Under the pieces are notes generated by a model. That model saw only the letters and a program-made list of their open reading frames with translations. It was not told where the DNA came from and did not search any database. A stretch of DNA of 64,000 nucleotides from Eubacteriales bacterium (GTDB lineage: Bacteria; Bacillota; Clostridia; Lachnospirales; Lachnospiraceae): contig JAUNPS010000005.1 of the NCBI GenBank assembly GCA_030536575.1, positions 62,001 through 126,000 of the forward strand, read 5' to 3'. This document shows, in pieces, positions 53,370 through 62,119 of this stretch; position 1 is the stretch's first letter; each line of letters opens with the position of its first letter. The position numbers and the translations under genes are program-made.

Positions 53370-54416
53370 TCATCCTGAAATTTTATAGATTTCTTCCGCA
53401 TTCCGGTGCAGAATCCGCTCTTTATCCTCCTCGGAAATCGCAAGCTGGCGCACAAACGCCGGCCCTTCGGTCAGCCACTCCTTCCGCACCGGGTAGGAGG
53501 TTCCAAAAAGGATATGATCCGCGCCCAGGACATTCACCGCGCATTCCAGGGGCTCCTTGCCCCAGGGCTGCGCATGGGACATTTCAAAATACAGATGTTC
53601 CCGGAAACGCGCCTCGACCTGCCCGTTATCCGCCTGGAAACGTCCCACCGCTTCCTTGCCCTTGGGCTGGTGGGGAAGCATCATATTCGCAATGGCGAAA
53701 AAGCCGCCGCCCAGCATGGAATGCACCAGTTTAATCTTCGGATATTTCACAAAAAAGTCGCTGAACATCTCCCGGCCTACAGCCAGCCCCTGATCCACGC
53801 AGCGCCCGTAGGACCGCCGGACGTTATTATAGTCGCAGAACGACTGATATTCCGCCGGGATCGGCGTGTGGTGCACATAAACGTTCATTTCCAGCTCATT
53901 GACCTTTTCAAAAAATTTCGCGAACTTCTCGTCATCCAGGTAGGTCTTCCCGTAATGGGCGCTCACCTGAACCGCCGTCATGCCAAGTTTCTCTTTACAA
54001 CGCGTAAGCTCCGTAAGGCTCTCCGGCGTCCCGTAGGGCGGAACCACCGCCAGCGGAATCAGCCGCCCGCCGCTTGCCTTGGCGTGCTCGTACATGCCGT
54101 CGTTAAACAGCCGGCACATGGAAAGGCTTAACCACTCATGGCAGCCAGGCACCTTTAACAGGGCCCGCTCCACCCCGGCCGCGTCCATATCCGCTAACTG
54201 TTTCTCCAGGATGTAATCCCCCTGGACATAATTCAGGTTCGGGCTTCCCTTTGGCTTTTCCAGCACAATCTGTTTTCTGCCGCCTGTCCCTTCGATCTTT
54301 TCCAGGCGGCCAAACCATCCGAATTCTTCCGGCACTTCCTTCAAAAACGCTTCCATCAGCGCATCATCCGTAAAAATACGCTCCGGAATCCAGTACATAT
54401 TTGCATCAATAACCAT
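53370..54416 (-). CDS. Amidohydrolase_2-type (ACMSD-like) TIM-barrel protein with altered metal motif
   Basis: The 348-residue protein matches the amidohydrolase_2/ACMSD fold: KYPKIKLVHSMLGGGFFAIA and DHILFGTSYPVRKEWL near the end, and RFREHLYFEMSHAQPWG. Family members usually begin DxHxH; here the equivalent is IDANMYWIPE, so both early histidine ligands are missing (Asn and Tyr instead). It may be metal-poor, decarboxylase-like or non-hydrolytic. It starts 4 bp after the ceramidase-like gene and is spaced for coupling with the MBL gene. Confidence 0.82.
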   Translation of the reverse strand: MVIDANMYWIPERIFTDDALMEAFLKEVPEEFGWFGRLEKIEGTGGRKQIVLEKPKGSPNLNYVQGDYILEKQLADMDAAGVERALLKVPGCHEWLSLSMCRLFNDGMYEHAKASGGRLIPLAVVPPYGTPESLTELTRCKEKLGMTAVQVSAHYGKTYLDDEKFAKFFEKVNELEMNVYVHHTPIPAEYQSFCDYNNVRRSYGRCVDQGLAVGREMFSDFFVKYPKIKLVHSMLGGGFFAIANMMLPHQPKGKEAVGRFQADNGQVEARFREHLYFEMSHAQPWGKEPLECAVNVLGADHILFGTSYPVRKEWLTEGPAFVRQLAISEEDKERILHRNAEEIYKISG

Positions 54417-54420
54417 ATAG

Positions 54421-55698
54421 TTAAACTCCTGTCTCCCTTTCTTTCTTTAATTTTTGCAGCAATGCAATGCCTTTTTCGCTGACAATCTCCGCGGCTCCCC
54501 GTCCGAAGGGCGAATTCATGGCCTCATAGCAGAAACGGTCGTAGGATTCCAGATCCGCCATATACTTTGCGGAGCCGTTCACCATCGTGCAGACCAGGGT
54601 CATCCGGAAATCGGACATTGCCATAATTGAAACCGCGCTCCGGCAGTTCAGTTCCGGCCGCACGCCAAGCAGGGCGATCTCTCCCAGCCGAAGGCCGTCG
54701 ATCGTGGTTTCCGTCTCTCCGTCTTCCACATAGGTAAAGCTGCGCGTAGGCGTCAGGCTGTGCAGATCCCGCTCCATCTGTTTTGCAGGCACGCGGACGG
54801 TTTCCGAGCAAAGCCGGATGGGGGCCGCATCCGCATTGCAGGAAATCTGATCGGCAATCTCACAGATTTTGCCGCCCAGCTCTTTGGCCAGCCGTTCGCA
54901 GACTGCAAAGCCTTCTTCGTGGAGGTCGGTGCGAATCCGCCCGCCCTCCCGGAACGTTTCCGTAACCGCTTTCTCCACCGGGGCCTGATCCCCCGCCGCG
55001 CCGATGAGATACAGGGCCACCGCGCCGTTTCCGTAGGCCTCCTCCACTTTCCGGCAGGCATTTCCCGCCACATCCGAGGAAACCGGCTTTCCGCCTCCGG
55101 TCAGCTCCGCCTGATCCAGTACCGAAGACTGCATTGCAAAATGGCTCACCAGAGCAATCGGCTTTCCCAGCAGATCATCAAACCGAAGGACGGAAACCGT
55201 CCGGTCGGTCAGCCCCGGCCCCTTCGTCCCGATCCACCAGCCTTCGGGCAGCTCCACATCCCGGTTCGCCACGATTTCGCAGGTTCCGGTCTTCATCCCC
55301 ATTTTCGCGGGACGCCGGTTCCGGTACGCTTCCGCGGCCGCCTCACAGGCCGCCCTCTGTAATTCCTGCCGATAGTCCTCCTTTAACTGAATCCGCTCTT
55401 CCGTTTTCAGCATGAAATCCGGCAGCAGATGCGGAGAAGAAAACGAATGCGTCACGCATACCCAGACATTGCCCGCCTTCATTCCCGTTTTTTCGGCAAT
55501 CAGCCGCCGGATCGCGTCCGTTTCCGCCTCCGGCATGGACGTAATCTCCAGGGAGACAAGCGCTATCGTCTCCTCCTGCTCGATCACCACCGCCCTGGCA
55601 TGGATCGGGTCATGGACGGTCCGGAAATTTTCCACGGCCAGATATGCCTCCGGGATTTCGATCTTTTGTTTCCCGGCTCCGACTTTCAATTCTGTCAT
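54421..55698 (-). CDS. Neutral/alkaline-ceramidase-fold protein with diverged active site
   Basis: The 425-residue protein has ceramidase-like landmarks: KVGAGKQKIEIP at the start, ARAVVIEQEETIALVSLEIT, VTHSFSSPH, DRTVSVLRFDDLLGKPIALV and IGAAGDQAPVEKA. It has no signal peptide, so it is cytoplasmic. Two of the expected zinc positions look altered. The usual THTHSGP is THSFSSP, and the usual FACHPTVL is FAMQSSVL. An N-acyl hydrolase activity is therefore doubtful, and the substrate is unknown. The ATG at 55698 has GGAGG 7 nt upstream. It overlaps nothing but is 2 bp from the membrane-protein gene. Confidence 0.7.
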   Translation of the reverse strand: MTELKVGAGKQKIEIPEAYLAVENFRTVHDPIHARAVVIEQEETIALVSLEITSMPEAETDAIRRLIAEKTGMKAGNVWVCVTHSFSSPHLLPDFMLKTEERIQLKEDYRQELQRAACEAAAEAYRNRRPAKMGMKTGTCEIVANRDVELPEGWWIGTKGPGLTDRTVSVLRFDDLLGKPIALVSHFAMQSSVLDQAELTGGGKPVSSDVAGNACRKVEEAYGNGAVALYLIGAAGDQAPVEKAVTETFREGGRIRTDLHEEGFAVCERLAKELGGKICEIADQISCNADAAPIRLCSETVRVPAKQMERDLHSLTPTRSFTYVEDGETETTIDGLRLGEIALLGVRPELNCRSAVSIMAMSDFRMTLVCTMVNGSAKYMADLESYDRFCYEAMNSPFGRGAAEIVSEKGIALLQKLKKERETGV

Positions 55699-55699
55699 C

Positions 55700-56296
55700 T
55701 CAATACCTCCATTCCATCCGTTCCCGATACCAGGTAATCTCTTTGTCATTGGAAAGCCGCTCATAGGGCAGGGCGCGTTCGATCAGGCCAAGCCCCAGGA
55801 TAAGCAGCCCTCCCAGAAGATAACTGCCCAGGCAGAGAAGCTCCTCTTTTTCCGACGCGCCCCCGAACAGGAGCAGGTCGGCGGCCACCCCGGCCGCATC
55901 CAGCAAAAATGCGGCCGTCAGCCATTTGCAGACCTTCAGCATCTGCAATGCGGTGCTTTTATACTTATAGATCGTCATTTCCTTCGGTGCGCAGACGTAG
56001 TAGGCCAGTACCCAAGCAAACCAGAGAAAGGCCAGCAAGGTCAGCGCCTGGGCCACTACCATCCAGGGCGTCTGGTTACAGTGCGCGTAAGAAGTGGCGG
56101 CATACAGCAGGCACCCAAAGGCTGCCAGGCTCATGGCAAGATACAGGATGCGCAGGGCGATCCGCACCCATTCGTTCACCCCCTGCCGGAAATAGTAGCT
56201 CACATACGTGTGCGCAATCCGTGTTCCCTTCCCGTTTTTTGCGGGAACCTTCTCTTCCTCATAGCCCTCAAAATATTTGTGATAATAGCGCTTCAT
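55700..56296 (-). CDS. Uncharacterised small membrane protein
   Basis: The protein has 198 residues: a basic cytoplasmic start (MKRYYHKYFEGYEEEK), then about four membrane segments (ILYLAMSLAAFGCLLYAATS, ALTLLAFLWFAWVLAYYVCA, and two in the second half ending GLLILGLGLIERALPYERLS). No family was recognised. It sits between the OppF-type ATPase (27 bp upstream) and the ceramidase-like gene (2 bp downstream), which places it in the transport cluster. It may help the transporter or act on the substrate in the membrane. The ATG at 56296 follows GAGGTGCGAAAAG. Confidence 0.65.
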   Translation of the reverse strand: MKRYYHKYFEGYEEEKVPAKNGKGTRIAHTYVSYYFRQGVNEWVRIALRILYLAMSLAAFGCLLYAATSYAHCNQTPWMVVAQALTLLAFLWFAWVLAYYVCAPKEMTIYKYKSTALQMLKVCKWLTAAFLLDAAGVAADLLLFGGASEKEELLCLGSYLLGGLLILGLGLIERALPYERLSNDKEITWYRERMEWRY

Positions 56297-56323
56297 CTTT
56301 TCGCACCTCGCTTTTTTCATCCG

Positions 56324-57280
56324 TCAGGAATTGATGGCTTCGACCCGGCAGCAGGAAACGAAATGGCCGGGGGCTACTTCCCGAAGCTGCTGGGGTTCCT
56401 GGCATTTTTCCGTTGCATAGGGGCAGCGCGCCGCGAACCGGCAGCCCGGTTTGGGTTCTACCGGGGACACGATCTCCCCCTGCAAAATGATCCGCTTTTT
56501 CCGGTTATGGATATCAATGGACGGGATTGCGGACAGCAACGCTTTCGTGTAGGGGTGCAGCGGATGCGCAAACAGCTCCTTCGAAGTCGTCGTTTCCACA
56601 AGCTGGCCCAGATACATGACACAGATATTGTCCGAAATATGCTTTACGACCGACAGGTCATGGGTCACGAACATATACGTCACCCCGGACTGGGCCTGCA
56701 GATCCTGCAAAAGGTTCAAAACCTGGGCCTGGATCGAAACGTCCAGCGCCGAAACCGGCTCGTCGCAGACTACAAAGGCCGGATTTAAGGCCAGGGCACG
56801 GCCGATTCCCACCCTCTGGCGGCGGCCTCCGTCCAGCTCATGGGGATAAGAATGACGCAGGCGCTCGTCGATGCCGACCATATCCATGATCCGCTGAGTC
56901 TCGTCCATCAGGTCGTTTTTCTTATATTTCCCGGAAAGTTCCAGAGGCTCCCGAATCGTCTCCTCCACCGTCATTCTGGGGTTCAGCGAAGCGAAGGGGT
57001 CCTGGAAAATGATCTGCATCTGCTCCCGCAGCTCATGGAGTTTGCGCTTCCCGACATGGGTTACATCCTCTCCGTTGAAGAAGATCTGGCCGTCCGTGCT
57101 CTCATACAGATGGATGATCGTGCGGCCCAGCGTGGATTTCCCGCAGCCGGACTCTCCCACCACGCCCATGGTTTTCCCTTTGCCGATGGAGAAGGTCACG
57201 TCATCCACCGCGTGCAGGGTGCCCTTTGGCGTATCGAAAAATTTCTTTAAATGTTTTACCTCAATCAATGGCTTTTCCAT
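56324..57280 (-). CDS. Oligopeptide/dipeptide-type ABC transporter ATPase (OppF-like)
   Basis: The 318-residue nucleotide-binding subunit has VGESGCGKSTLGRTIIHLYE (Walker A), ALNPAFVVCDEPVSALDVSI (Walker B) and VTHDLSVVKHISD (H-loop). In the signature region, HELDGGRRQRVGIGRAL has LDGGR where LSGGQ is usual. The C-terminal RPGCRFAARCPYATEKC is the Opp/Dpp cysteine motif for an iron-sulfur cluster. AAGGAGATGCCAC precedes the ATG. It pairs with OppD 13 bp upstream and energises the two permeases. The substrate may not be a peptide, given the neighbouring genes. Confidence 0.92.
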   Translation of the reverse strand: MEKPLIEVKHLKKFFDTPKGTLHAVDDVTFSIGKGKTMGVVGESGCGKSTLGRTIIHLYESTDGQIFFNGEDVTHVGKRKLHELREQMQIIFQDPFASLNPRMTVEETIREPLELSGKYKKNDLMDETQRIMDMVGIDERLRHSYPHELDGGRRQRVGIGRALALNPAFVVCDEPVSALDVSIQAQVLNLLQDLQAQSGVTYMFVTHDLSVVKHISDNICVMYLGQLVETTTSKELFAHPLHPYTKALLSAIPSIDIHNRKKRIILQGEIVSPVEPKPGCRFAARCPYATEKCQEPQQLREVAPGHFVSCCRVEAINS

Positions 57281-57293
57281 GTGGCATCTCCTT

Positions 57294-58265
57294 TCACTTC
57301 CGGCTGCAGCGGCAGGTATGGGTTCCGCCGATATTTTTCAGCGCGGCCTTCTTCTTCCGGCAGGCATCCGTGGCGTAGGGGCAGCGCGGTGAGAAGGCGC
57401 AGCCCTCCGGCAGATTGCTGGGGTCCGGCGGCATTCCGGCGATGGGGGACAGCCGTTCCACTTCGGAATTGATATCCGGGAGGGAACCAAACAGCCCAAG
57501 GGTATAGGGATGGGTCGGATGGTCAAAAATCTCTTCCAGGCTTCCGAATTCGACGATCTCGCCCGCATAAACCACCGCCACGGTGTCGCAGACCTCCGCG
57601 ACGATCCCCAGGTCATGGGTGATCATGACCATGGCCGTATTCAGCTTTTCCTGCAAATCCTTGATAATGTCCAGAACCTGCGCCTGGATCGTCACGTCCA
57701 GCGCCGTGGTGGGCTCGTCTGCCAGCAGCAGATCCGGGCTGCACGCCAGGGCCATTGCGATAACGACGCGCTGTTTCATTCCGCCGGAAAACTGATGGGG
57801 GTAATCCCGGTAACGGGAACCGGGGATTCCAACCATTTCCAGCATGTGTTTCGCTTTCTCTTCCGCTTCTTTTTTGGAGGCCTTCTCATGCAGGGCGATG
57901 CCTTCTGCAATCTGCTCCCCGACCCGCATCACCGGATTTAACGCGGTCATCGGGTCCTGGAAGATCATGGAGATGCGTTTCCCGCGGATTTTCTGCATTT
58001 CCGTGTTCGGCAGCTCCAGCAGGTTCTGCCCCTCTAATAAAATTTGTCCCTGATCCACATGGGCCGGCGGCTCCGGCAGGATGCGCAGGATTGCTTTCGC
58101 AATCGTCGTTTTTCCTGCCCCGGTCTCGCCTACCAGTCCCAAGGTCTTTCCCTTTTCGATGGTGAGGGAGACGTCGTTTACCGCATGGATTTCTTTTCCC
58201 TCGGAGGTGTAGTGAACAACCAGGTCTTTTACCTCCAGAAACGGAACTTTTTGTTTCTCAGCCAT
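57294..58265 (-). CDS. Oligopeptide/dipeptide-type ABC transporter ATPase (OppD-like)
   Basis: The 323-residue ATPase has [20 protein letters not shown] (Walker A), [20 protein letters not shown] (signature), [20 protein letters not shown] (Walker B) and [12 protein letters not shown] (H-loop). Its C-terminus contains [15 protein letters not shown], the oligopeptide-transporter cysteine motif. It heterodimerises with the OppF-like subunit downstream. The spacing is 18 bp to OppC and 13 bp to OppF, so one transcript is likely. Confidence 0.94.
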   Translation of the reverse strand: MAEKQKVPFLEVKDLVVHYTSEGKEIHAVNDVSLTIEKGKTLGLVGETGAGKTTIAKAILRILPEPPAHVDQGQILLEGQNLLELPNTEMQKIRGKRISMIFQDPMTALNPVMRVGEQIAEGIALHEKASKKEAEEKAKHMLEMVGIPGSRYRDYPHQFSGGMKQRVVIAMALACSPDLLLADEPTTALDVTIQAQVLDIIKDLQEKLNTAMVMITHDLGIVAEVCDTVAVVYAGEIVEFGSLEEIFDHPTHPYTLGLFGSLPDINSEVERLSPIAGMPPDPSNLPEGCAFSPRCPYATDACRKKKAALKNIGGTHTCRCSRK

Positions 58266-58282
58266 TCTCTTTTCCTCCTCGT

Positions 58283-59179
58283 TTACTGTTTCAGCTTCGG
58301 ATCCAGTGCGTCGCGCAGGCCGTCGCCGAGCATATTCAGGGAAAGCACCACGAGCGCGATCGCGATACCCGGAAACAGCACCATGTGCGGATAATCACGC
58401 ATATAGGTACGGGCTGCGGAAAGCATTGCTCCCCATTCCGGCGTCGGCGGCTGTACGCCAAGGCCGATGTAACTTAAAGACGCTGCCATCAGGATCGTAT
58501 TTCCGATACCCATTGTGACGGATACGATAATCGGGGAGATACTGTTCGGCAGGATGTGCTTGATGATAATCCGCACCGACGAACAGTTGATCGTCTGGGC
58601 CGCTTCCAGATACTCCATTTTCCGCACACCCATGATGGAACCGCGCAGCAGACGCACCGTCATCGGAATACCGCCGATGGAAAGGGCGATTACCGTATTG
58701 GTAAATCCATTTCCAAGACAGGCGGAAATCGCGATCGCCAGCAGGATGCCGGGGATTGCCTGTAAAATATCGACCAGACGCATAACCACCGTATCCACAA
58801 TTCCGCCGAAGTAGCCGACAATCGAACCGATAATCATTCCCAGGATTGTCGAAATAATCGTTGCCAGAAATCCAAGAGACAGGGACGCTCTGGCCCCGTA
58901 GAGCAGACGGCTGAAAATATCGCGCCCCATCTCATCCGTCCCGCACAGGTGTTTTAAGGAAGGGGAGGCGAACCGTTCCGCCATATTCATCTCATCGTAA
59001 GCGTAAGGCATGATCCAGGGCGACAGGATTGCCACGAGGAACAACAGCAGAATGATGACCAGGCCTGCCATTGCAACCTTATTCTTGCTCAGACGCTTCA
59101 TCACCAGGGAAAACTGGCCTTCTTTTTTCTTACGCACCTTTTCTTTCGAAACGGCGCCCGCAGTCGCTGTTTTAGCCAT
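58283..59179 (-). CDS. ABC transporter permease (OppC/DppC-like)
   Basis: The 298-residue permease has an N-terminal extension and about six membrane segments: [40 protein letters not shown] and the EAA-like loop [20 protein letters not shown] followed by [25 protein letters not shown] is the OppC landmark. The ATG at 59179 (GGAGGAAAAAAGCAA upstream) was chosen over 59221. It overlaps the OppB stop by 8 bp, so the two are coupled. Confidence 0.94.
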   Translation of the reverse strand: MAKTATAGAVSKEKVRKKKEGQFSLVMKRLSKNKVAMAGLVIILLLFLVAILSPWIMPYAYDEMNMAERFASPSLKHLCGTDEMGRDIFSRLLYGARASLSLGFLATIISTILGMIIGSIVGYFGGIVDTVVMRLVDILQAIPGILLAIAISACLGNGFTNTVIALSIGGIPMTVRLLRGSIMGVRKMEYLEAAQTINCSSVRIIIKHILPNSISPIIVSVTMGIGNTILMAASLSYIGLGVQPPTPEWGAMLSAARTYMRDYPHMVLFPGIAIALVVLSLNMLGDGLRDALDPKLKQ

Positions 59180-60143
59180 TTGCTTTTTTCCTCCTTCTGA
59201 AACTCTTCTGCTGTCCTTCATACTGCGCCTTGATCCGCGGGTCTACATAAGCGTAAATCACGTCAACCAAGAGCATAATCAGGCTGAATACCGCGCCCAG
59301 GAACAGGACGCCGCCCATAACGATGGGGTAATCCCGGTTATTGATCGCATTGGTCGTATAGGAACCGATTCCCGGAATGGAGAATACGGATTCGATGACC
59401 ACCGTACCGCCAAGCATCATGCCCATGCCGTTTCCGACGACAGTGATGATCGGGATCAATGCGTTCGGCAGCGCGTGTTTGTAGAGCACATCCCGTTCGG
59501 AAAGACCTTTCGCCCGCGCGGTCACGATGTAATCCGAACGGATAACCTCCAGCATGCTCGAACGGGTCTGCCTTGCCTGGGAAGCGATTCCCGCGAAGGC
59601 ATTCGCGATGCAGGGCAGGATGTAATACTGGATTCCTCCCACGCCGTAAGGCGGCAGCCAGCCAAGCTGTACGGAAAATAAGAGAACCAGCATCATGGCC
59701 AGCCAGAATCCCGGAATGGAGACGCCAAGCAATGCGACAATCATACAGAAACGGTCAGCGAAGCCGTTCTGATGGGTTGCGGCCGTAATACCAAGAGGTG
59801 TGCCGATCACGATCTGAAGCAGCATGCACAGAACCGCAATCGTCAGGGTGTAGGGCATCCGGTAAAGGATTCCGGACATAACCGGCTGATTCTGGAAATA
59901 AGAAGTTCCCAGGTCAAAATGCAGGAATACCTGATTTAAATATTCCAGCAGACGGACCATGTAAGGCCGGTCCAGGCCCATTTCAATCCGTTTTGCCTCG
60001 ATGGCGGCCGGTGTGGCGCTGTTTCCCAAAATAGCCGTCGCCGGATCGCCGGGGCAGAAGTACATAATCGTAAAGATTACCACTGCGATTCCCAAAAGTA
60101 CCGGAATCATCCAGAGCAGACGTTTCACGATATATTTCCACAT
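59172..60143 (-). CDS. ABC transporter permease (OppB/DppB-like)
   Basis: The 323-residue permease starts MWKYIVKRLLWMIPVLLGIA and contains YFCPGDPATAILGNSATPAA, MVRLLEYLNQVFLHFDLGTS and the EAA-like loop DYIVTARAKGLSERDVLYKH, all typical of OppB. It has six predicted segments. The first permease of the operon, it comes after a hairpin (60179-60204) that may lower its expression relative to the binding protein. Confidence 0.94.
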   Translation of the reverse strand: MWKYIVKRLLWMIPVLLGIAVVIFTIMYFCPGDPATAILGNSATPAAIEAKRIEMGLDRPYMVRLLEYLNQVFLHFDLGTSYFQNQPVMSGILYRMPYTLTIAVLCMLLQIVIGTPLGITAATHQNGFADRFCMIVALLGVSIPGFWLAMMLVLLFSVQLGWLPPYGVGGIQYYILPCIANAFAGIASQARQTRSSMLEVIRSDYIVTARAKGLSERDVLYKHALPNALIPIITVVGNGMGMMLGGTVVIESVFSIPGIGSYTTNAINNRDYPIVMGGVLFLGAVFSLIMLLVDVIYAYVDPRIKAQYEGQQKSFRRRKKANG

Positions 60144-60178
60144 ATTCTACGAATCCTTCCTTTCTCTGAGTGTCAAAA

Positions 60179-60204
60179 CGGCACCAAGCTTCCGCTTGAT
60201 GCCG
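60179..60204 (-). terminator. Hairpin between the binding-protein gene and the permeases
   Basis: On minus, CGGCATCAAGC and GCTTGGTGCCG form an 11-bp stem (one G-U) around a GGAA tetraloop, followed by TTTTGACAC. The T-tract is short, so this is probably a partial terminator or 3' end stabiliser giving more binding protein than permease. Confidence 0.6.
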
Positions 60205-60215
60205 CCTTTCTCTGC

Positions 60216-61799
60216 TTATTCGGCGTACTCGCAGGCGCCCGGAAGAATCTGGTTACGAATATCCAGAGCCACGTCTGTGATGTAGCTGGAATGTACAATG
60301 TTGATCGTTCCTTCTACCAGGCCGTATCCATAGCACTGTTCTGCCAGATAATCATGGAATGCCTCAACGCTTTCTTCGCCGTAGGTATCAACGCTTAAGC
60401 AGGCCTGCATCAGCTCGTCCAGGGTGTCATCCTGTACAAAGTTTGCCGTACCGCCGGTCAGCTCTTCATAGTCTCTTCTGTCCCAGCAGAGTTTCCACTG
60501 ATTGACAATGTAGTCGGTGGAACCGTTCTGTTTCAGAAGGATGTCGTAGCTGGTGGAATCGAACTGCATGGACTGTCCCATCATCTGGTCGTATCCGGTC
60601 AGTTCCACATTAATGCCAAGCTGGCTTAAATAAGCCTGTACCATCTGTGCAATGAGATCCATCGAAGACGCGGCAATATACTGGATCTGGAGGGTCTGTC
60701 CGTCATAATTGGAAGCGGCCAGATATTCTTTGGCGGTCTCTAAATTGTAGTCGAAGTAGTCTTCCTCGTCCCATTCTGCGTTGTAATCCGGATATGTTGC
60801 ATTGGCGAAATCTTTCACAGCGGAGCCGTTTCCGTTATAAGTACCAAGGTTAATGCCTTCCCGGTCGATGGCGTATGCGATGGCAAGACGTAAGTTCTGG
60901 TCATCTTTGAAGATGGAGTCGTCGGACATATTGTAGAGCAGGTCGATGGTCAGGTTATCCATTACCATACCCACTTCATTGCCCTCGGAATACTCGCCGC
61001 CTTCGCCGAATTTGTCGATATCGGTATCCGGAACGCCGTTGGAGATATCAACCGCATGGGTCTGAAGGGCAACCGTATGCTGGGAAGACTCGGTGATCAC
61101 GGAGAAGGTGATCTTCGGTACGTTGTGAAGGCTGGTGCCGTGTACCAGGGATTCGTCAGTCTGCCAGTAATCGCCGGTGTCAACCAGTACCAGAGAGGAA
61201 CCCGGTACATAGCTCTCTACTTTGTAAGCGGTGGTCCCTACCGGAGTGGTAGCCATCTGGTCTTCGCTGGCTTCATAAGCGGCCTGGGTGACAATTGCGC
61301 ATTCCAGCATAACGTTTTCGAATTCGCCGATTTCCAGTTCTTTATTGAACTTGAACTGTACATGGTAATCATCTACGGCCGTTACGCTTTCGATTACTTC
61401 CAGTTTACTGTAGTTCTTGGTCGCAATGGCGGACTCGAAGCTGAACACGATATCGGAAGCGGTCAGCGGATTTCCGGCGGTGTCGTGGATATAATCATAG
61501 ATTTCCACATCATAGGTCGTGCCGTCCGTCTGCTCCCAGCTCTTGGCCAGAACGCCGTATGCCACGCCGTCCTCACGGGTGATCATGTACTCATACGTAG
61601 AAAACAGAACGGCGATACGTCCCTGGGACATGCCGGACCAGGGGCCCATGTTCTCCGGGTCTGCCAGGACGCCTACCACGACGCCTTCGGAATCGGCTCT
61701 CGTGTAGGAGCCTTCTGCGAATGCGCTCATGCTTCCGCCGATGAGCAGGGATGCGGTCATGGCCGCGGCCAGGAATGTTGCGATAATTTTGTTCTTCAT
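60216..61799 (-). CDS. Extracellular solute-binding protein, family 5 (Opp/Dpp type), without lipobox
   Basis: The 527-residue substrate-binding protein has a signal peptide MKNKIIATFLAAAMTASLLI ending GGSMSAFA-EG, i.e. a signal-peptidase-I site. The body has family-5 features: DVEIYDYIHDTAGNPLTASD, IVFSFESAIATKNYSKLEV, LRLAIAYAIDREGINLGTYN and NLETAKEYLAASNYDGQTLQ. Gram-positive relatives are normally lipoproteins with a Cys; none is present. It could be released or held by another component. AGGAGGAAACACC precedes the ATG at 61799. It is the first gene of the transport cluster. Confidence 0.93.
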   Translation of the reverse strand: MKNKIIATFLAAAMTASLLIGGSMSAFAEGSYTRADSEGVVVGVLADPENMGPWSGMSQGRIAVLFSTYEYMITREDGVAYGVLAKSWEQTDGTTYDVEIYDYIHDTAGNPLTASDIVFSFESAIATKNYSKLEVIESVTAVDDYHVQFKFNKELEIGEFENVMLECAIVTQAAYEASEDQMATTPVGTTAYKVESYVPGSSLVLVDTGDYWQTDESLVHGTSLHNVPKITFSVITESSQHTVALQTHAVDISNGVPDTDIDKFGEGGEYSEGNEVGMVMDNLTIDLLYNMSDDSIFKDDQNLRLAIAYAIDREGINLGTYNGNGSAVKDFANATYPDYNAEWDEEDYFDYNLETAKEYLAASNYDGQTLQIQYIAASSMDLIAQMVQAYLSQLGINVELTGYDQMMGQSMQFDSTSYDILLKQNGSTDYIVNQWKLCWDRRDYEELTGGTANFVQDDTLDELMQACLSVDTYGEESVEAFHDYLAEQCYGYGLVEGTINIVHSSYITDVALDIRNQILPGACEYAE

Positions 61800-61888
61800 G
61801 GTGTTTCCTCCTTTTACTATTTGCGCAATTTCTTTTCTGTTTTTCAACTTCTTTTGTGCGTTTTCGTTCAGTTCCTTGAAGTGTCTTA

Positions 61889-61918
61889 AGCATACCATTA
61901 ATCACTTCGCGCAAGCAA
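61889..61918 (-). promoter_or_regulatory. Probable promoter of the transport cluster
   Basis: On minus, TTGCTT (61918-61913) and TATGCT (61894-61889) are 18 bp apart, 90 bp before the binding-protein ATG. It lies in the 320-bp divergent space 61800-62119, which otherwise shows no gene: AT-rich runs, a GCGCGCGGTG stretch and the divergent promoter at 62058-62086. Confidence 0.5.
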
Positions 61919-62057
61919 TCCGCTTTTCCGTCCGTTTTTTTCATAATTTGCATAAATCTTTTTTTCGCGGAATGTCTTGCTTCGTCTGTGCTTTCAGCTT
62001 ATCACACCGCGCGTCCCGAATTGTGTCGCAAATTAGGAATTTTGCACCATTTCCCCT

Positions 62058-62086
62058 TTGCGTTTTGGGACAAAACATGGTAAACT
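62058..62086 (+). promoter_or_regulatory. Probable promoter of the two-component genes
   Basis: TTGCGT (62058-62063) and TAAACT (62081-62086) are 17 bp apart and 34 bp before the response-regulator ATG. The box sequences are moderate matches. It lies back to back with the transport-cluster promoter. Confidence 0.45.
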
Positions 62087-62119
62087 GATGGAAACACCTG
62101 AGAAAAAGGCGGTGTAATC

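Noticed and set aside
55412..56788. 458-residue plus-strand ORF
   Set aside because: It lies opposite the ceramidase-like, membrane and OppF genes and has no family pattern.
61056..61889. 277-residue plus-strand ORF
   Set aside because: It is antisense to the solute-binding protein, with no ribosome site and Val/Gly-rich composition.
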